From the NCBI RefSeq assembly GCF_000284295.1, contig NC_017093.1, positions 8,308,001-8,372,000 of the forward strand: a stretch of 64,000 nucleotides of DNA. The letters are read 5' to 3'. Shown here in pieces: positions 8,141-18,466 of the stretch (positions within the stretch are counted from its first letter, which is position 1; each line of letters starts with the position of its first letter). The notes beneath the pieces were generated by a model. The model saw only the letters and a list, made by a program, of their open reading frames with translations. It ran no database searches and was not told the origin of the DNA. A program made the translations under genes and the position numbers. This DNA is from Actinoplanes missouriensis 431. Its GTDB lineage: Bacteria > Actinomycetota > Actinomycetes > Mycobacteriales > Micromonosporaceae.

Positions 8141-11100
8141 GTGCGCGGACGGAGCGCCGGGATCCTGTTCCTCGTCCTGGCTGTGATGCTGGCGACGCTG
8201 CCGGTCAGGGTCGCGGCCGCCATCACGACGCCGTTCACCACCCGGTTCGACGTGAATGCGAACGGCTCGATCATGCTGCGCGGCAACGCGAACCTGACCT
8301 GCCCGGTGCACCTGCTCACACAGGCCTGCTCGGCGGCCCGCAACGGCACCGGGTCGACGCTGAACGAGGACCTCAACAACAACGGCTATCCGATGGTCTT
8401 CACCGATGCGGACGGCGACCCGGCGACGTTCAACGACAGCGCGGCCACGGTCGACATGCCGGCCGGCAGCACGGTGCTCTTCGCGGGTCTCTACTGGGGC
8501 GCCGACCCGTACGCGGGCAGCTCCCTCGGCGCCCTGCTCGGCGCGGACGCGCCGTCGATCGCGGACCGGAAGAAGGTGCTGTTCCGCACGCCCGCGGCGG
8601 CCGCCTGGAACCCGATCACCGCGTCCGACACCTACGAGACCACCACGCCCGAACCCGTCTACCAGAGCTTCGCCGACGTGACGGCGCTTGTCGCGGGCGT
8701 CGGCAACGGGGTGTACTCGGTCGCCAACATCCAGGCGGGCCGGGGCAAGGGCACGTACGCCGGCTGGACCCTGGTGATCGCGTACGCGAACCCGGCCGAG
8801 GATCTGCGCAGCCTGCGCGTCTACGACGGGTTCGGACTGATCGACTCGGGCAGCACGACCATCCCGGTGACCGGCTTCGAGGCGCCGCACAGCGGTCCGG
8901 TGCAGGCCGAGGTGGGCGCGGTCGCCTACGAGGGTGACCTGGGCAAGACCGGCGACGGCCTGCAACTGAACGGGCAGGCGCTGAGCGACGGGGTGAACCC
9001 GGCGAACAACGTCTTCAACAGCACGGCCAGCGAGGGCGGCGCGATCCTCGGCGGCCGTGATCCGGGCTATCGCAACCTGTTCGGCGTCGACATGGACCAG
9101 TTCAACGCGTCAGGCATCCTCGCCAACGCGGCGACCAGCGCCACCCTGCGGATCAGCACCTCCAGCGAGACGTACTACCCGGGCGTCATCACGATCGCCA
9201 TCGACCTGTACGCACCCAAGATCGTCACCACCAAGACGGCGACCGACCTGAACGCCGGCACGCTGGTGCCCGGCGACGAGATCGAATACCGGATCGAGGC
9301 CCGCAACGACGGCCGGGACATCGCCGACGGGGTCACGCTTGCCGACTCCATGCCGGTCTACACCACGTACGTCCCGGCGTCGGCGCGGATCGGGACCGCG
9401 GCGGTGACCGACGCGGCCGACACCGACGGTGGGCGGGTCAGTGGCGGCACGGCCGTGTTCACGCTCGGCAGCATCCCGTACCAGGGGAGCACGTATGTCA
9501 GGTTCCGGGTCAGGGTCGATCTGAACACCCCGGCCGGATACGCGATCAGCAACCTGGTGAACGTCAGCTACACCGGCCGCACCACCAGCGTGGCGGTGGC
9601 CGGGGCGGGCGGCACGTCGGCCGCCCCGGTGCTCCAGCCGGACAGCGACCTGGTCGGCGCGCTCGCCGTCGTACCGGCGTACGTCCAGCGTGCCTCGACG
9701 CCGGCCCCGGTGACCTACACCGCGACCGTGACGAACGCCGGCCCGAACCTGGAGCCGGCCGCCCGGGCCCAGCTCACCCTGCCGGCCGGGCTGACCGTCG
9801 GTGCGCTGCCCGCCGGGTGCACGGCAGCCGGACAGGTGGTCACCTGCCAGCTCGGCCCGGTACTCGCCGGGCACCAGGCAAGCGTCAGCGTCCCGGCGAC
9901 GGCCGGCTCCTCCGCCGCGGCGGACGCGGTCGCCACGGTGACCGCCTCCGGCGCCGGGCGAGACACCGTGAGCGGCAACAACACCGGTTCCGCGTCGCTC
10001 TCGGTCAACTCGCCGCCGGTCGCTACGGCCGACACCGCGGGCACCACGAACGGACAGGCGGTCTCGATCGACGTACGCGCCAACGACACCGACCCGGACG
10101 ACACGGTCTCCACGCTGCTGGTGTCGATCACCGCCGCGCCCGCGCACGGCACCGCAGCGGTGGCGTCGAACGGCACGATCGCCTACACCCCGGTGTACGG
10201 CTGGACCGGTCCCGATGTGTTCACGTACGAACTGAACGACCGCGGCGGCGGCACTGCCACCGCCACCGTCACGGTGACCACGGCGAACGCGAGGCCGCAG
10301 GCCTTCGACGACGAGCGCAACGCCCCGCCGGCCACCCCGGTGCCGATCTCCGTGCTGGCCAACGACACCGACCCGAACACGATCTTCGGCGACACGCTGC
10401 ACCTGGACTCGTTCACCCAGCCGCCGTCCGGGACCGGCGTCGTCACCCGGCTCGGCAACGTGCTCACCTACGCGCCGGACATCTCGTTCAGCGGCCGGGC
10501 GCACTTCACCTACACGGTCGAGGACAGCCACGGCGGGCAGGACACCGGCGACGTCTACGTGGATGTGGAGAACGCGGCCCCGACCGCCGCCGACGACGCG
10601 AAGACCACCCCGTTCGAGACCGACGTGCTGATCGACGTGCTGGGCAACGACACCGACCCCAACGCGGGTGACACCAAGACGCTGGTCTCAGTGGACCCGC
10701 CCGGCGTCCCGTCCGGCTCGCAGGTCCGCTACCAGCCGCCGGCCGGCTTCTCGGGGACCGTCGCCTTCGCGTACGTGATGCGCGACAGCGGCGGGCTCAC
10801 CTCCACCGGCACTGTCACGGTGACCGTGCTGAACGGCCCCCCGGACGCCTTCGATCACGCGGTGACCACCCCGTACGGGACGTTCCGGGACGTCAACGTG
10901 CTGGCCGGCGCCATCGACCCGAACCTGCCGCCGGACCCGCTCCGGGTGAGCGGCGTGACGAACCCGGCCGACGGGACGGCCGTGATGCGCTCCGGCGGCA
11001 TCGTCAGGTACACCCCCGACGCCGGCTTCTCCGGCACGGACCACTTCGACTACACGGTCGACGACGGCCACGGCGGCACCGACACCGCGCGCGTCACCAT

Positions 11101-13663
11101 CGACGTGGAGAACGGGCTGCCACAGGCGGTCGACGACGCGGTCACCGTGCAGGCCGGCGTGCCGCTCGCCATCGACGTGATGGCCAACGACACCGGCGAC
11201 CCGAACGGCGACCCGCTCACGATCAGCGTCACCTCGCCCGCCGCGTTCGGCACGGCATCGGTCGGGCCGGGCAACCGGATCACCTACGCCCCCGGCACCG
11301 GGCACCTCGGCGCCGACGCCTTCGGATACACGCTGAGTGACGGCACCGGGTCCTCCTCCGCCGTCGTGACGATCGGTGTGGTCAACTCGGCGCCGATCGC
11401 CCGGCCCGACGCGGTCACCACCGACACGAACACCCCGGTGCCCGTCGCCCCGCTCGCCAACGACAGCGACCCGAACGGGGACGTGTTCACGCTCTCCGGC
11501 ATGACCGCCGCGGCGCACGGGACGATGGCGGACAACGGCGACGGGACGTACACGTACACGCCGGATACCGGCTTCTACGGCACCGACACCATCGGGTACG
11601 CGATCGAGGACCCGTACCGGCTCGCCTCCTCGGCGGTCATCACCATCACGGTACGTAATGCCGCGCCCGTGGCGATCGACGACTCGTTCCTGGCACATCC
11701 GCAGGTCACCACGATGCTGGACGTCCTGGACAACGACTACGACCCGAACACCGGGCAGGAACTGAGCATCGCGTCGGCCGGGCCGGCCGGCAAGGGCTCG
11801 GTCGTCCTGGCCGCGAGCGGCACGCTCACCTACCGGTCGTCGCCCGGCAGCACCGGCCAGGACACGTTCACCTACGTGATCACCGACGACCTCGGGCGCA
11901 CCGACACCGGCCGGGTGACCATCACGATCAACGGGCCGCCGGTGCCGGTCGCCGACGCGATGACCACGCCCTCCGGGACGCCGGTGACCATCCCGGCGAC
12001 CGCCAACGACCTCGATCCGGAATCCGAGACGCTGACCGTGGTCGCGGTGGGCACGCCCGGGCACGGCACGGCCGCGATCAGCGGGTCCGGCACCGTCGAC
12101 TACGCGCCCGACCCGGCATTCGCCGGGACGGACACCTTCGGGTACGACGTACGCGACGTCACCGGCAACACCGCGACCGGAAGCATCTCCGTGCTGGTCG
12201 AGAACGCGCCGCCGATCGCGGGTCCGGACGAGTCAGGCGTGCTCACCGGCCGCAGCATCCTGATCGACGTGCTCGGCAACGACACCGACGCCAACACCGG
12301 GCAGACCCTGACGATCAGCTCGGTGGGCGCGCCCGGCCGCGGCGTCGCCTCCCTCTCCGGCGGACAGATCCGGTACGCCCCGACCGGGAACTGGACCGGC
12401 CGGGACACCTTCACCTACCAGGTCAGCGACGGCGCGGGCGGGCTCGGCTCGGCCACCGTCGGCGTGACCGTCACCGACGGGCAGGCGATCGCGAACCCGG
12501 ACCGGGCGGCCACCGGGTACCGGACCGCGGCCGTCGTGCCGGTGCTCGCCAACGACGCCGACCCGGCCGGAACCCTCACCGTCGTCGCGGTGACCCAGCC
12601 GTCGCACGGCAGTGCCTCGTTCACCACGACCACGGTCCGCTATCTCCCGGCGGACGGGTTCAGCGGCACCGACACGTTCCGCTACAGCGCGGAGGACGAC
12701 ACCGGGACCCGGGTGACCCAGTCCGTCACGGTCACGGTGGGTGCGCCGCCCGTGGTGCCGGACAGGTCGGCGGCGACCGGGCCGGGCGAGAAGGTCGGGA
12801 TCACGCTGCCCGGCACGGACCGGCAGGGGCGGCCGGTCACGGTCACCGGGCTGGGCACACCGGCGCACGGCACGGTGGTGCTGAACGCGGACGGGACGGT
12901 GACGTACACGCCGAACCCGGGCTTCAGCGGGACTGACTCGTTCACGTACACGGTGGTGGACGAGTACGGGAACCTGGCCCACGCGACGATCGAGGTGCGG
13001 GTGGCGGCCGCGTCGGTTCCGTCCCCGCCCCCGTCCCCATTCCCATCGCCGTCCCCGTCCCCGTCGCCGTCGCCGTCCCCGTCGCTCTGGCCCTCGCCCA
13101 GCATTTCGCCGGTGCCCAGCGCTTCTCCGACCGGCAGTCCCAGCCCGAGTCCGCGTCCAGCCAACCGGGTTCCCCTCGTCGGGCCGGACATCGAGGCCGT
13201 GACCGCCGGGGAGAAGGTCACCGTGCGGCCCCTGAGCAACGACTCCGACCCGGACGGGGATCCGATCTCCCTGATCGACGTGGGCCGGCCCGCCCACGGC
13301 ACGGCCACCGCCACCGGCCTGGCCGCCACGGGCTTGACCACGGCGGGCTTGACCACGGCGGCCAGGCCGGTGGCGGCGGATCCGGCCGTCGCCCGGCGGT
13401 CCCCTGCCACGATCGTCTACACGCCTGTGCCGGGGTTCGCGAGCGGCACCGACAGCTTCACCTACACGATCGGCGACGACCGGGGCGGCACCGCGACCGG
13501 CACCATCACCATCCGGGTCGTCGCGGCCGCTGACCCCCTGCCGGTCACCGGCCACGACCTGATGTCGCTGGCCCGGATCAGCACGGCCGCCATCCTGACC
13601 GGGACCGGCCTCTACATCCTGAGCAGGCCTCCCGCCCGCGGGCCCCGCCCGCACGCCGGCTGA
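8141..13663 (+). CDS. Giant LPXTG cell-wall protein with DUF11 and twelve Ig-like repeats
   Basis: 1,840 residues starting at GTG 8141, which opens directly onto a signal peptide (basic VRGRSAG, then a hydrophobic stretch to about residue 28). Residues 28-350 form an N-terminal domain typical of DUF11-type actinobacterial surface proteins, followed by two DUF11-like beta domains. From residue 624 come eleven contiguous Big_9/cadherin-like repeats of about 85-95 residues with consensus P-x-A-x-D-D, LANDTDPN, HGT, YTP, GTDTFTY and D-x-x-G-G. A Ser/Pro-rich linker (from residue 1626) and a twelfth repeat carrying an insertion follow. The C-terminus has LPVTG (1800-1804), a hydrophobic helix and Arg/His-rich tail, the sortase sorting signal. 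Inferred role: a wall-anchored, possibly Ca2+-stiffened adhesive fibre. No sortase gene is nearby. Confidence 0.93.
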   Translation: MRGRSAGILFLVLAVMLATLPVRVAAAITTPFTTRFDVNANGSIMLRGNANLTCPVHLLTQACSAARNGTGSTLNEDLNNNGYPMVFTDADGDPATFNDSAATVDMPAGSTVLFAGLYWGADPYAGSSLGALLGADAPSIADRKKVLFRTPAAAAWNPITASDTYETTTPEPVYQSFADVTALVAGVGNGVYSVANIQAGRGKGTYAGWTLVIAYANPAEDLRSLRVYDGFGLIDSGSTTIPVTGFEAPHSGPVQAEVGAVAYEGDLGKTGDGLQLNGQALSDGVNPANNVFNSTASEGGAILGGRDPGYRNLFGVDMDQFNASGILANAATSATLRISTSSETYYPGVITIAIDLYAPKIVTTKTATDLNAGTLVPGDEIEYRIEARNDGRDIADGVTLADSMPVYTTYVPASARIGTAAVTDAADTDGGRVSGGTAVFTLGSIPYQGSTYVRFRVRVDLNTPAGYAISNLVNVSYTGRTTSVAVAGAGGTSAAPVLQPDSDLVGALAVVPAYVQRASTPAPVTYTATVTNAGPNLEPAARAQLTLPAGLTVGALPAGCTAAGQVVTCQLGPVLAGHQASVSVPATAGSSAAADAVATVTASGAGRDTVSGNNTGSASLSVNSPPVATADTAGTTNGQAVSIDVRANDTDPDDTVSTLLVSITAAPAHGTAAVASNGTIAYTPVYGWTGPDVFTYELNDRGGGTATATVTVTTANARPQAFDDERNAPPATPVPISVLANDTDPNTIFGDTLHLDSFTQPPSGTGVVTRLGNVLTYAPDISFSGRAHFTYTVEDSHGGQDTGDVYVDVENAAPTAADDAKTTPFETDVLIDVLGNDTDPNAGDTKTLVSVDPPGVPSGSQVRYQPPAGFSGTVAFAYVMRDSGGLTSTGTVTVTVLNGPPDAFDHAVTTPYGTFRDVNVLAGAIDPNLPPDPLRVSGVTNPADGTAVMRSGGIVRYTPDAGFSGTDHFDYTVDDGHGGTDTARVTIDVENGLPQAVDDAVTVQAGVPLAIDVMANDTGDPNGDPLTISVTSPAAFGTASVGPGNRITYAPGTGHLGADAFGYTLSDGTGSSSAVVTIGVVNSAPIARPDAVTTDTNTPVPVAPLANDSDPNGDVFTLSGMTAAAHGTMADNGDGTYTYTPDTGFYGTDTIGYAIEDPYRLASSAVITITVRNAAPVAIDDSFLAHPQVTTMLDVLDNDYDPNTGQELSIASAGPAGKGSVVLAASGTLTYRSSPGSTGQDTFTYVITDDLGRTDTGRVTITINGPPVPVADAMTTPSGTPVTIPATANDLDPESETLTVVAVGTPGHGTAAISGSGTVDYAPDPAFAGTDTFGYDVRDVTGNTATGSISVLVENAPPIAGPDESGVLTGRSILIDVLGNDTDANTGQTLTISSVGAPGRGVASLSGGQIRYAPTGNWTGRDTFTYQVSDGAGGLGSATVGVTVTDGQAIANPDRAATGYRTAAVVPVLANDADPAGTLTVVAVTQPSHGSASFTTTTVRYLPADGFSGTDTFRYSAEDDTGTRVTQSVTVTVGAPPVVPDRSAATGPGEKVGITLPGTDRQGRPVTVTGLGTPAHGTVVLNADGTVTYTPNPGFSGTDSFTYTVVDEYGNLAHATIEVRVAAASVPSPPPSPFPSPSPSPSPSPSPSLWPSPSISPVPSASPTGSPSPSPRPANRVPLVGPDIEAVTAGEKVTVRPLSNDSDPDGDPISLIDVGRPAHGTATATGLAATGLTTAGLTTAARPVAADPAVARRSPATIVYTPVPGFASGTDSFTYTIGDDRGGTATGTITIRVVAAADPLPVTGHDLMSLARISTAAILTGTGLYILSRPPARGPRPHAG

Positions 13664-13669
13664 GCCCAC

Positions 13670-13792
13670 CCCCGCGCCGCTCACGCCCCGCCCGGACCGC
13701 CCCGCGCCGCGCTCGCATCCGCCCCGACCGCCCCCGCGCCGCTCACGCCCCGCCCGGACCGCCCCCGCGCCGCTCTCGCACCCGCCCCGACC
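13670..13792. repeat. Two imperfect ~62-bp C-rich direct repeats
   Basis: The sequence from about 13670 is repeated from about 13731. Both units carry the shared string CCGCGCCGCTCACGCC and a CCGCCCCGACCG end. One strand is almost purine-free. The repeats sit between the surface protein stop and the shared terminator, with no coding signal. Confidence 0.8.
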
Positions 13793-13818
13793 GCCCCCGC
13801 GCCCGCCTGCGGACAGCG

Positions 13819-13853
13819 AAAAGGGCGGCCCGCCGAAGCGGACCGCCCTTTTT
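13819..13853. terminator. Bidirectional intrinsic terminator between surface protein and groEL
   Basis: A 15-bp stem with a single C/A mismatch and a CGAA tetraloop, flanked by AAAA and TTTTT, so it has a U-tract in both directions. It lies between the convergent surface-protein and groEL genes. Confidence 0.88.
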
Positions 13854-13865
13854 CTAAGACTGGAC

Positions 13866-15488
<1,623 letters not shown>

Positions 15489-15680
15489 ACGGCGTTGTCC
15501 TCCCGGACATCCGCGGTGCCGGGCCTCGTCGGCCCCGCTCTCCGCACGTTGAGGAAGTCTGCGGACGTCACCACCTGGCGATGTGACGTCCTCAGGCCGA
15601 GCCGGATAGCCCGCGACGACCGGTTTCGTGCCGCGGCGCCGATGGCAGCGCTGCGACCGGAACCCCACCGTCCCGACCTG

Positions 15681-15707
15681 TTGGCACTCACTGGGCGCGA
15701 GTGCCAA
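15681..15707 (-). promoter_or_regulatory. CIRCE operator 1 (HrcA site)
   Basis: TTGGCACTC and GAGTGCCAA arms around a 9-bp spacer form a perfect inverted repeat matching the CIRCE consensus (TTAGCACTC-N9-GAGTGCTAA) with one compensated change in each arm. It is the proximal of two CIRCE elements upstream of groEL. Confidence 0.93.
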
Positions 15708-15715
15708 TGACTTGT

Positions 15716-15742
15716 TTAGCACTCCCGGGTACCGAGTGCAAG
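15716..15742 (-). promoter_or_regulatory. CIRCE operator 2 (HrcA site)
   Basis: TTAGCACTC-N9-GAGTGCAAG: the left arm is exact consensus and the right arm differs at two positions. Eight bases separate it from the first CIRCE element, so two HrcA dimers could bind side by side. Confidence 0.88.
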
Positions 15743-15851
15743 AAAACCCATCTTCCCGCGAAACCTCGGTACCGGACCGGTAATCCGATAAGGATCTTGA
15801 AAGCGCAGGTCAGGGTTGCCCGGGCGGGGGCCGGCGGGTATGGAGGACGTC

Positions 15852-16358
15852 ATGGACAACTGGACCGTACGCCGGGTCACACCAGAAGACGCGGGACGGA
15901 TGCGAGCGCTGCGCCTGGAGATGCTCGCGGACAGCCCGCTCGCCTTCCTGGAGACCCTGGCCCAGGCCGCGGCCCGGCCGCACGAGAGCTTCCGGCACCG
16001 GATCCGGCAGTCCTCCTCCGGGTCCGAGACGGCCCAGTTCATCGCCGAGCCGCCCGGCGCGCCGTTCATCGGACACGCCGGCGGAACCGTGCTGCCCGAC
16101 GAGCCGCACTGCACGGTCGTCTTCGCGGTGTACATCACCCCCGCGCACCGGGGCGGCAAGGCGCTCGCGCAGCTCGTCGACGCGGTGGCCGACTGGTCGC
16201 TGGCGTGCGGCCGCAACGAACTGATGCTGGAGGTGGTGGTCGGCAACGAGCGCGCTGTCCGGGCGTACCAGAAATTGGGTTTCGCCGACACCGGTGTGCG
16301 CCTGCCGCACCCCACCGTGCCGGTGCTCACCGAGCTGCAGATGCGCCGGCGGATCTGA
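15852..16358 (+). CDS. GNAT family N-acetyltransferase
   Basis: 168 residues of GNAT fold. N-terminal VRRVTPEDAGRMRALRLEML is the usual first strand and helix. The acetyl-CoA-binding region is VYITPAHRGGKALAQLVDAV near residue 100, and the end NERAVRAYQKLGFADTG is the canonical motif B. The ATG at 15852 was chosen because GGAGG lies 5 bp upstream; an ATG at 15840 lacks this. The acceptor is unknown. The stop overlaps the next start as ATGA, so the GNAT and the HExxH protein are translated together. Confidence 0.9.
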   Translation: MDNWTVRRVTPEDAGRMRALRLEMLADSPLAFLETLAQAAARPHESFRHRIRQSSSGSETAQFIAEPPGAPFIGHAGGTVLPDEPHCTVVFAVYITPAHRGGKALAQLVDAVADWSLACGRNELMLEVVVGNERAVRAYQKLGFADTGVRLPHPTVPVLTELQMRRRI

Positions 16359-16798
16359 TGAGACCGCGGGCCCGGACCGTGCTGACCGCCGCGAACGGCA
16401 CCACCGCGGCGGGATTGCTGATCGCGAAACTCACCGGCTCCACGATCAAACGAGGCCCGGGCGGCATCCTGATCGCCGAGGGTTACCGGTTCCGGAAACC
16501 GCCGGCCTCCTGCTTCACCATCGGTTCAGTGATCATCACGAAGAGGTCCGCTGAATGGTTGCTGGACCCCCGGCGCGAGCGCCTGCTGGCCCACGAGACC
16601 CGGCACGCCGATCAGTACGCCGTGCTCGGGCCGCTCTTCTGGCCGGCGTACTGGATCGCCTGCGGATGGTCGATCACGCTGACCACGTCGTTCGGGGTGC
16701 GCAACTACTTCGAGAAGAGGGCCGGGCTCGCGGACGGGAACTATCCCGAGTTCGAGCCGCTGCGGCCCTGGATCCAGCGGGTTCTCCGCCGGTCGTGA
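16358..16798 (+). CDS. Small HExxH-motif protein (putative zinc peptidase-like)
   Basis: 146 residues starting in the ATGA overlap with the GNAT stop. Residues 79-83 read HETRH, a zincin-type HExxH motif, within a helix (LLAHETRHADQYAVLG) followed by a hydrophobic, Trp-rich stretch (FWPAYWIACGW) that may touch the membrane. A conserved FEKRAGLADG comes near the end. The N-terminus is basic with a GGILIAEG strand. I do not recognise a named family with confidence; DUF4157-like proteins show similar HExxRHxxQ helices. The motif suggests a metal-dependent hydrolase, but a structural zinc site or inactive fold cannot be excluded. Confidence 0.82.
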   Translation: MRPRARTVLTAANGTTAAGLLIAKLTGSTIKRGPGGILIAEGYRFRKPPASCFTIGSVIITKRSAEWLLDPRRERLLAHETRHADQYAVLGPLFWPAYWIACGWSITLTTSFGVRNYFEKRAGLADGNYPEFEPLRPWIQRVLRRS

Positions 16799-17032
16799 TC
16801 GATTTTGGTCGGGAGGACGGACGCACAGCGCCTCCGGCACGAAGCCATGTGGGTCAGCGCTGGATCGTTGGGTCCCTCGGAGATTGTCGCCAATGTCCAG
16901 GTGAGGGGCCGCTTACGGCGTCGCGTCCTCCCGCGTAGAGCATCCTGCCCATCCGGAGATCGGATCGCAAGTCCTCCGAGGAGGGATTTTCAACAACCGG
17001 CAGAGATGCGGTTACTGAGCGTCATCCTCGGT

Positions 17033-18316
17033 TCATCCGAGCAGGCCGGCTTCGCGCGCGCCACGCAGCGACGGCTTGATGGTGTGCGTCGGTCCAACCT
17101 GGCCCGCGACCGCGTCCAGAGTCTTCAGGCCCTCGCCGGTGTTGTAGACGACGGTCTCCTTGGCCGGATCGAGCTTCCCGGCCTCCACCAGCTTCTTCAG
17201 TACGGCCACAGTGGTGCCACCGGCCGTCTCGGCGAAGATGCCGGTGGTCTCGGCGAGCAGCCGGATGCCGGCGCGGATCTCCTCGTCGTCGGCGTAATCC
17301 ATCCAGCCACCGGTGCGCTTGACCGCCTCGATCGCGTACGGCCCGGCGGCCGGGTCGCCGATGTTCAGCGACTTCGCGATGCCGGTCGGCTTCACCGGCG
17401 TGATCACGTCGGTGTCGTTGTGCAGCGCCGTGGCGATCGGGTTGCAGCCGGCCGACTGGGCGCCGAACACCGTCCAGCCGCCCTCCGGCGCCTCCACGAG
17501 TCCGATCTCGACCAGCTCGCTGAACGCCTTGTCAATCTTGGTGAGCAGCTCGCCGGACGCCATCGGGACGACCACCTGCGCCGGGATACGCCAGCCCAGC
17601 TGCTCGGCGACCTCGTACCCCAGGGTCTTGGAGCCCTCGGCGTAGAACGGGCGCACGTTCACGTTCACGAACGCGGTGTCCTCGAACTCGTCGGTCTCCA
17701 CCAGCTCGCTGCAGAGACGGTTCACGTCGTCGTACGAGCCCTCGATCGCGACCAGGTCACCGCCGTACACCGCGGTGGTGATGATCTTGCCCTGCTCCAA
17801 GTCGGACGGGATGAACACGATGCTCGGCACACCGGCGCGAGCCGCGTGCGCCGCCACCGAGTTCGCCAGGTTGCCGGTCGAGGCGCAGGAGAACCGCTTG
17901 AAGCCCAGCTCCTGGGCCGCGGTCAGGGCCACCGAGACGACCCGGTCCTTGAAGGAGTGCGTCGGGTTCTGCGAGTCGTCCTTCACCCACAGCGGCGCGG
18001 TCAGGCCGACCGCGGCGGCCAGCGCCGGGGCGGAGACCAGCGGGGTCAGTCCGGGGTCGAGGGTCACCCGGGTGGCCGGGTCCTGCCCGGCCGGGAGCAG
18101 CGCCGCGTAGCGCCAGATGTTCTGCGGGCCCGCCTCGATCTCGGCCCGGGTCACCCGCGCGAGAGCCGCCTCGTCGTACGCGACCTCGAGCGGGCCGAAA
18201 CACTCGTAACAAGCGTGCTGGGCGGCGAGCGGGTACTCCGCGGCGCAGGCGCGGCAGATGAGGCCGCGAGCGGGGGAGGTGGGGGTAGCAGTGGGTGCGC
18301 TGACGGCAGACGTCAT
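17033..18316 (-). CDS. thrC: Threonine synthase
   Basis: 427 residues. PLP enzyme converting O-phospho-L-homoserine and water to L-threonine and phosphate in the cytoplasm. Residues 21-39 form a rubredoxin-like Zn ribbon (CRAC...CYEC). NPTHSFKDR carries the PLP lysine (Lys123), and ASTGN and a SGELL loop follow, as in the class with an N-terminal zinc ribbon. The ATG at 18316 has a GAGAGGAAGG ribosome-binding site. That site touches the 3' strand of a SAM-I riboswitch, which implies translational control by S-adenosylmethionine. No homoserine dehydrogenase or kinase gene is adjacent. Confidence 0.95.
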   Translation of the reverse strand: MTSAVSAPTATPTSPARGLICRACAAEYPLAAQHACYECFGPLEVAYDEAALARVTRAEIEAGPQNIWRYAALLPAGQDPATRVTLDPGLTPLVSAPALAAAVGLTAPLWVKDDSQNPTHSFKDRVVSVALTAAQELGFKRFSCASTGNLANSVAAHAARAGVPSIVFIPSDLEQGKIITTAVYGGDLVAIEGSYDDVNRLCSELVETDEFEDTAFVNVNVRPFYAEGSKTLGYEVAEQLGWRIPAQVVVPMASGELLTKIDKAFSELVEIGLVEAPEGGWTVFGAQSAGCNPIATALHNDTDVITPVKPTGIAKSLNIGDPAAGPYAIEAVKRTGGWMDYADDEEIRAGIRLLAETTGIFAETAGGTTVAVLKKLVEAGKLDPAKETVVYNTGEGLKTLDAVAGQVGPTHTIKPSLRGAREAGLLG

Positions 18317-18326
18317 CGAGGCCTTC

Positions 18327-18466
18327 CTCTCATCTTTCCCCGCGGCGACCTGCCGGAACGGGGACGGAATTAGCACCTGCCGAGCGGGTGGGCCTCGTCA
18401 TCGAGACACGCGCGGTGGTTGCCGGGGCTTCAACGGGCCGTTCCCTCTGCCCCTCTGGATGAGGTA
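18327..18466 (-). ncRNA. SAM-I riboswitch (S-box leader) of thrC
   Basis: Read on the minus strand, the leader has P1 arms CTCATC (18463-18458) and GATGAG (18334-18329). The 5' S-box core is AGAGGGGCAGAGGGAACGGC followed by CCCGTTGAAGCCCCGGCAACC, and the highly conserved GGTGCTAATTCC lies at 18377-18366. These are in the correct order and spacing for a SAM-I aptamer. One core base differs from consensus (GTTGAA for GATGAA). There is no terminator hairpin between aptamer and ATG. Instead the P1 3' strand runs into the ribosome-binding site, so SAM binding would hide the site and switch thrC translation off. Confidence 0.92.

Larger units (their letters stand above)
15489..15851. other. Intergenic control region of groEL and the GNAT gene
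   Basis: 363 bp between the divergent groEL and GNAT start codons. It contains the two CIRCE operators (15681-15742) and, for groEL, an untranslated leader of up to about 190 nt. No further gene is visible: the frame that continues upstream of groEL has no conserved residues or coding-like codon use. Confidence 0.8.

Noticed and set aside
13012..13180. C-rich repeats in the surface protein as a possible CRISPR-like array
   Set aside because: They are the in-frame Ser/Pro linker codons (TCC/CCG), with no spacers or dyad repeats.
15701..16357. In-frame upstream extension of the HExxH protein
   Set aside because: It would cross the CIRCE region and the GNAT gene in another frame; the ATG in the ATGA overlap is the natural start.
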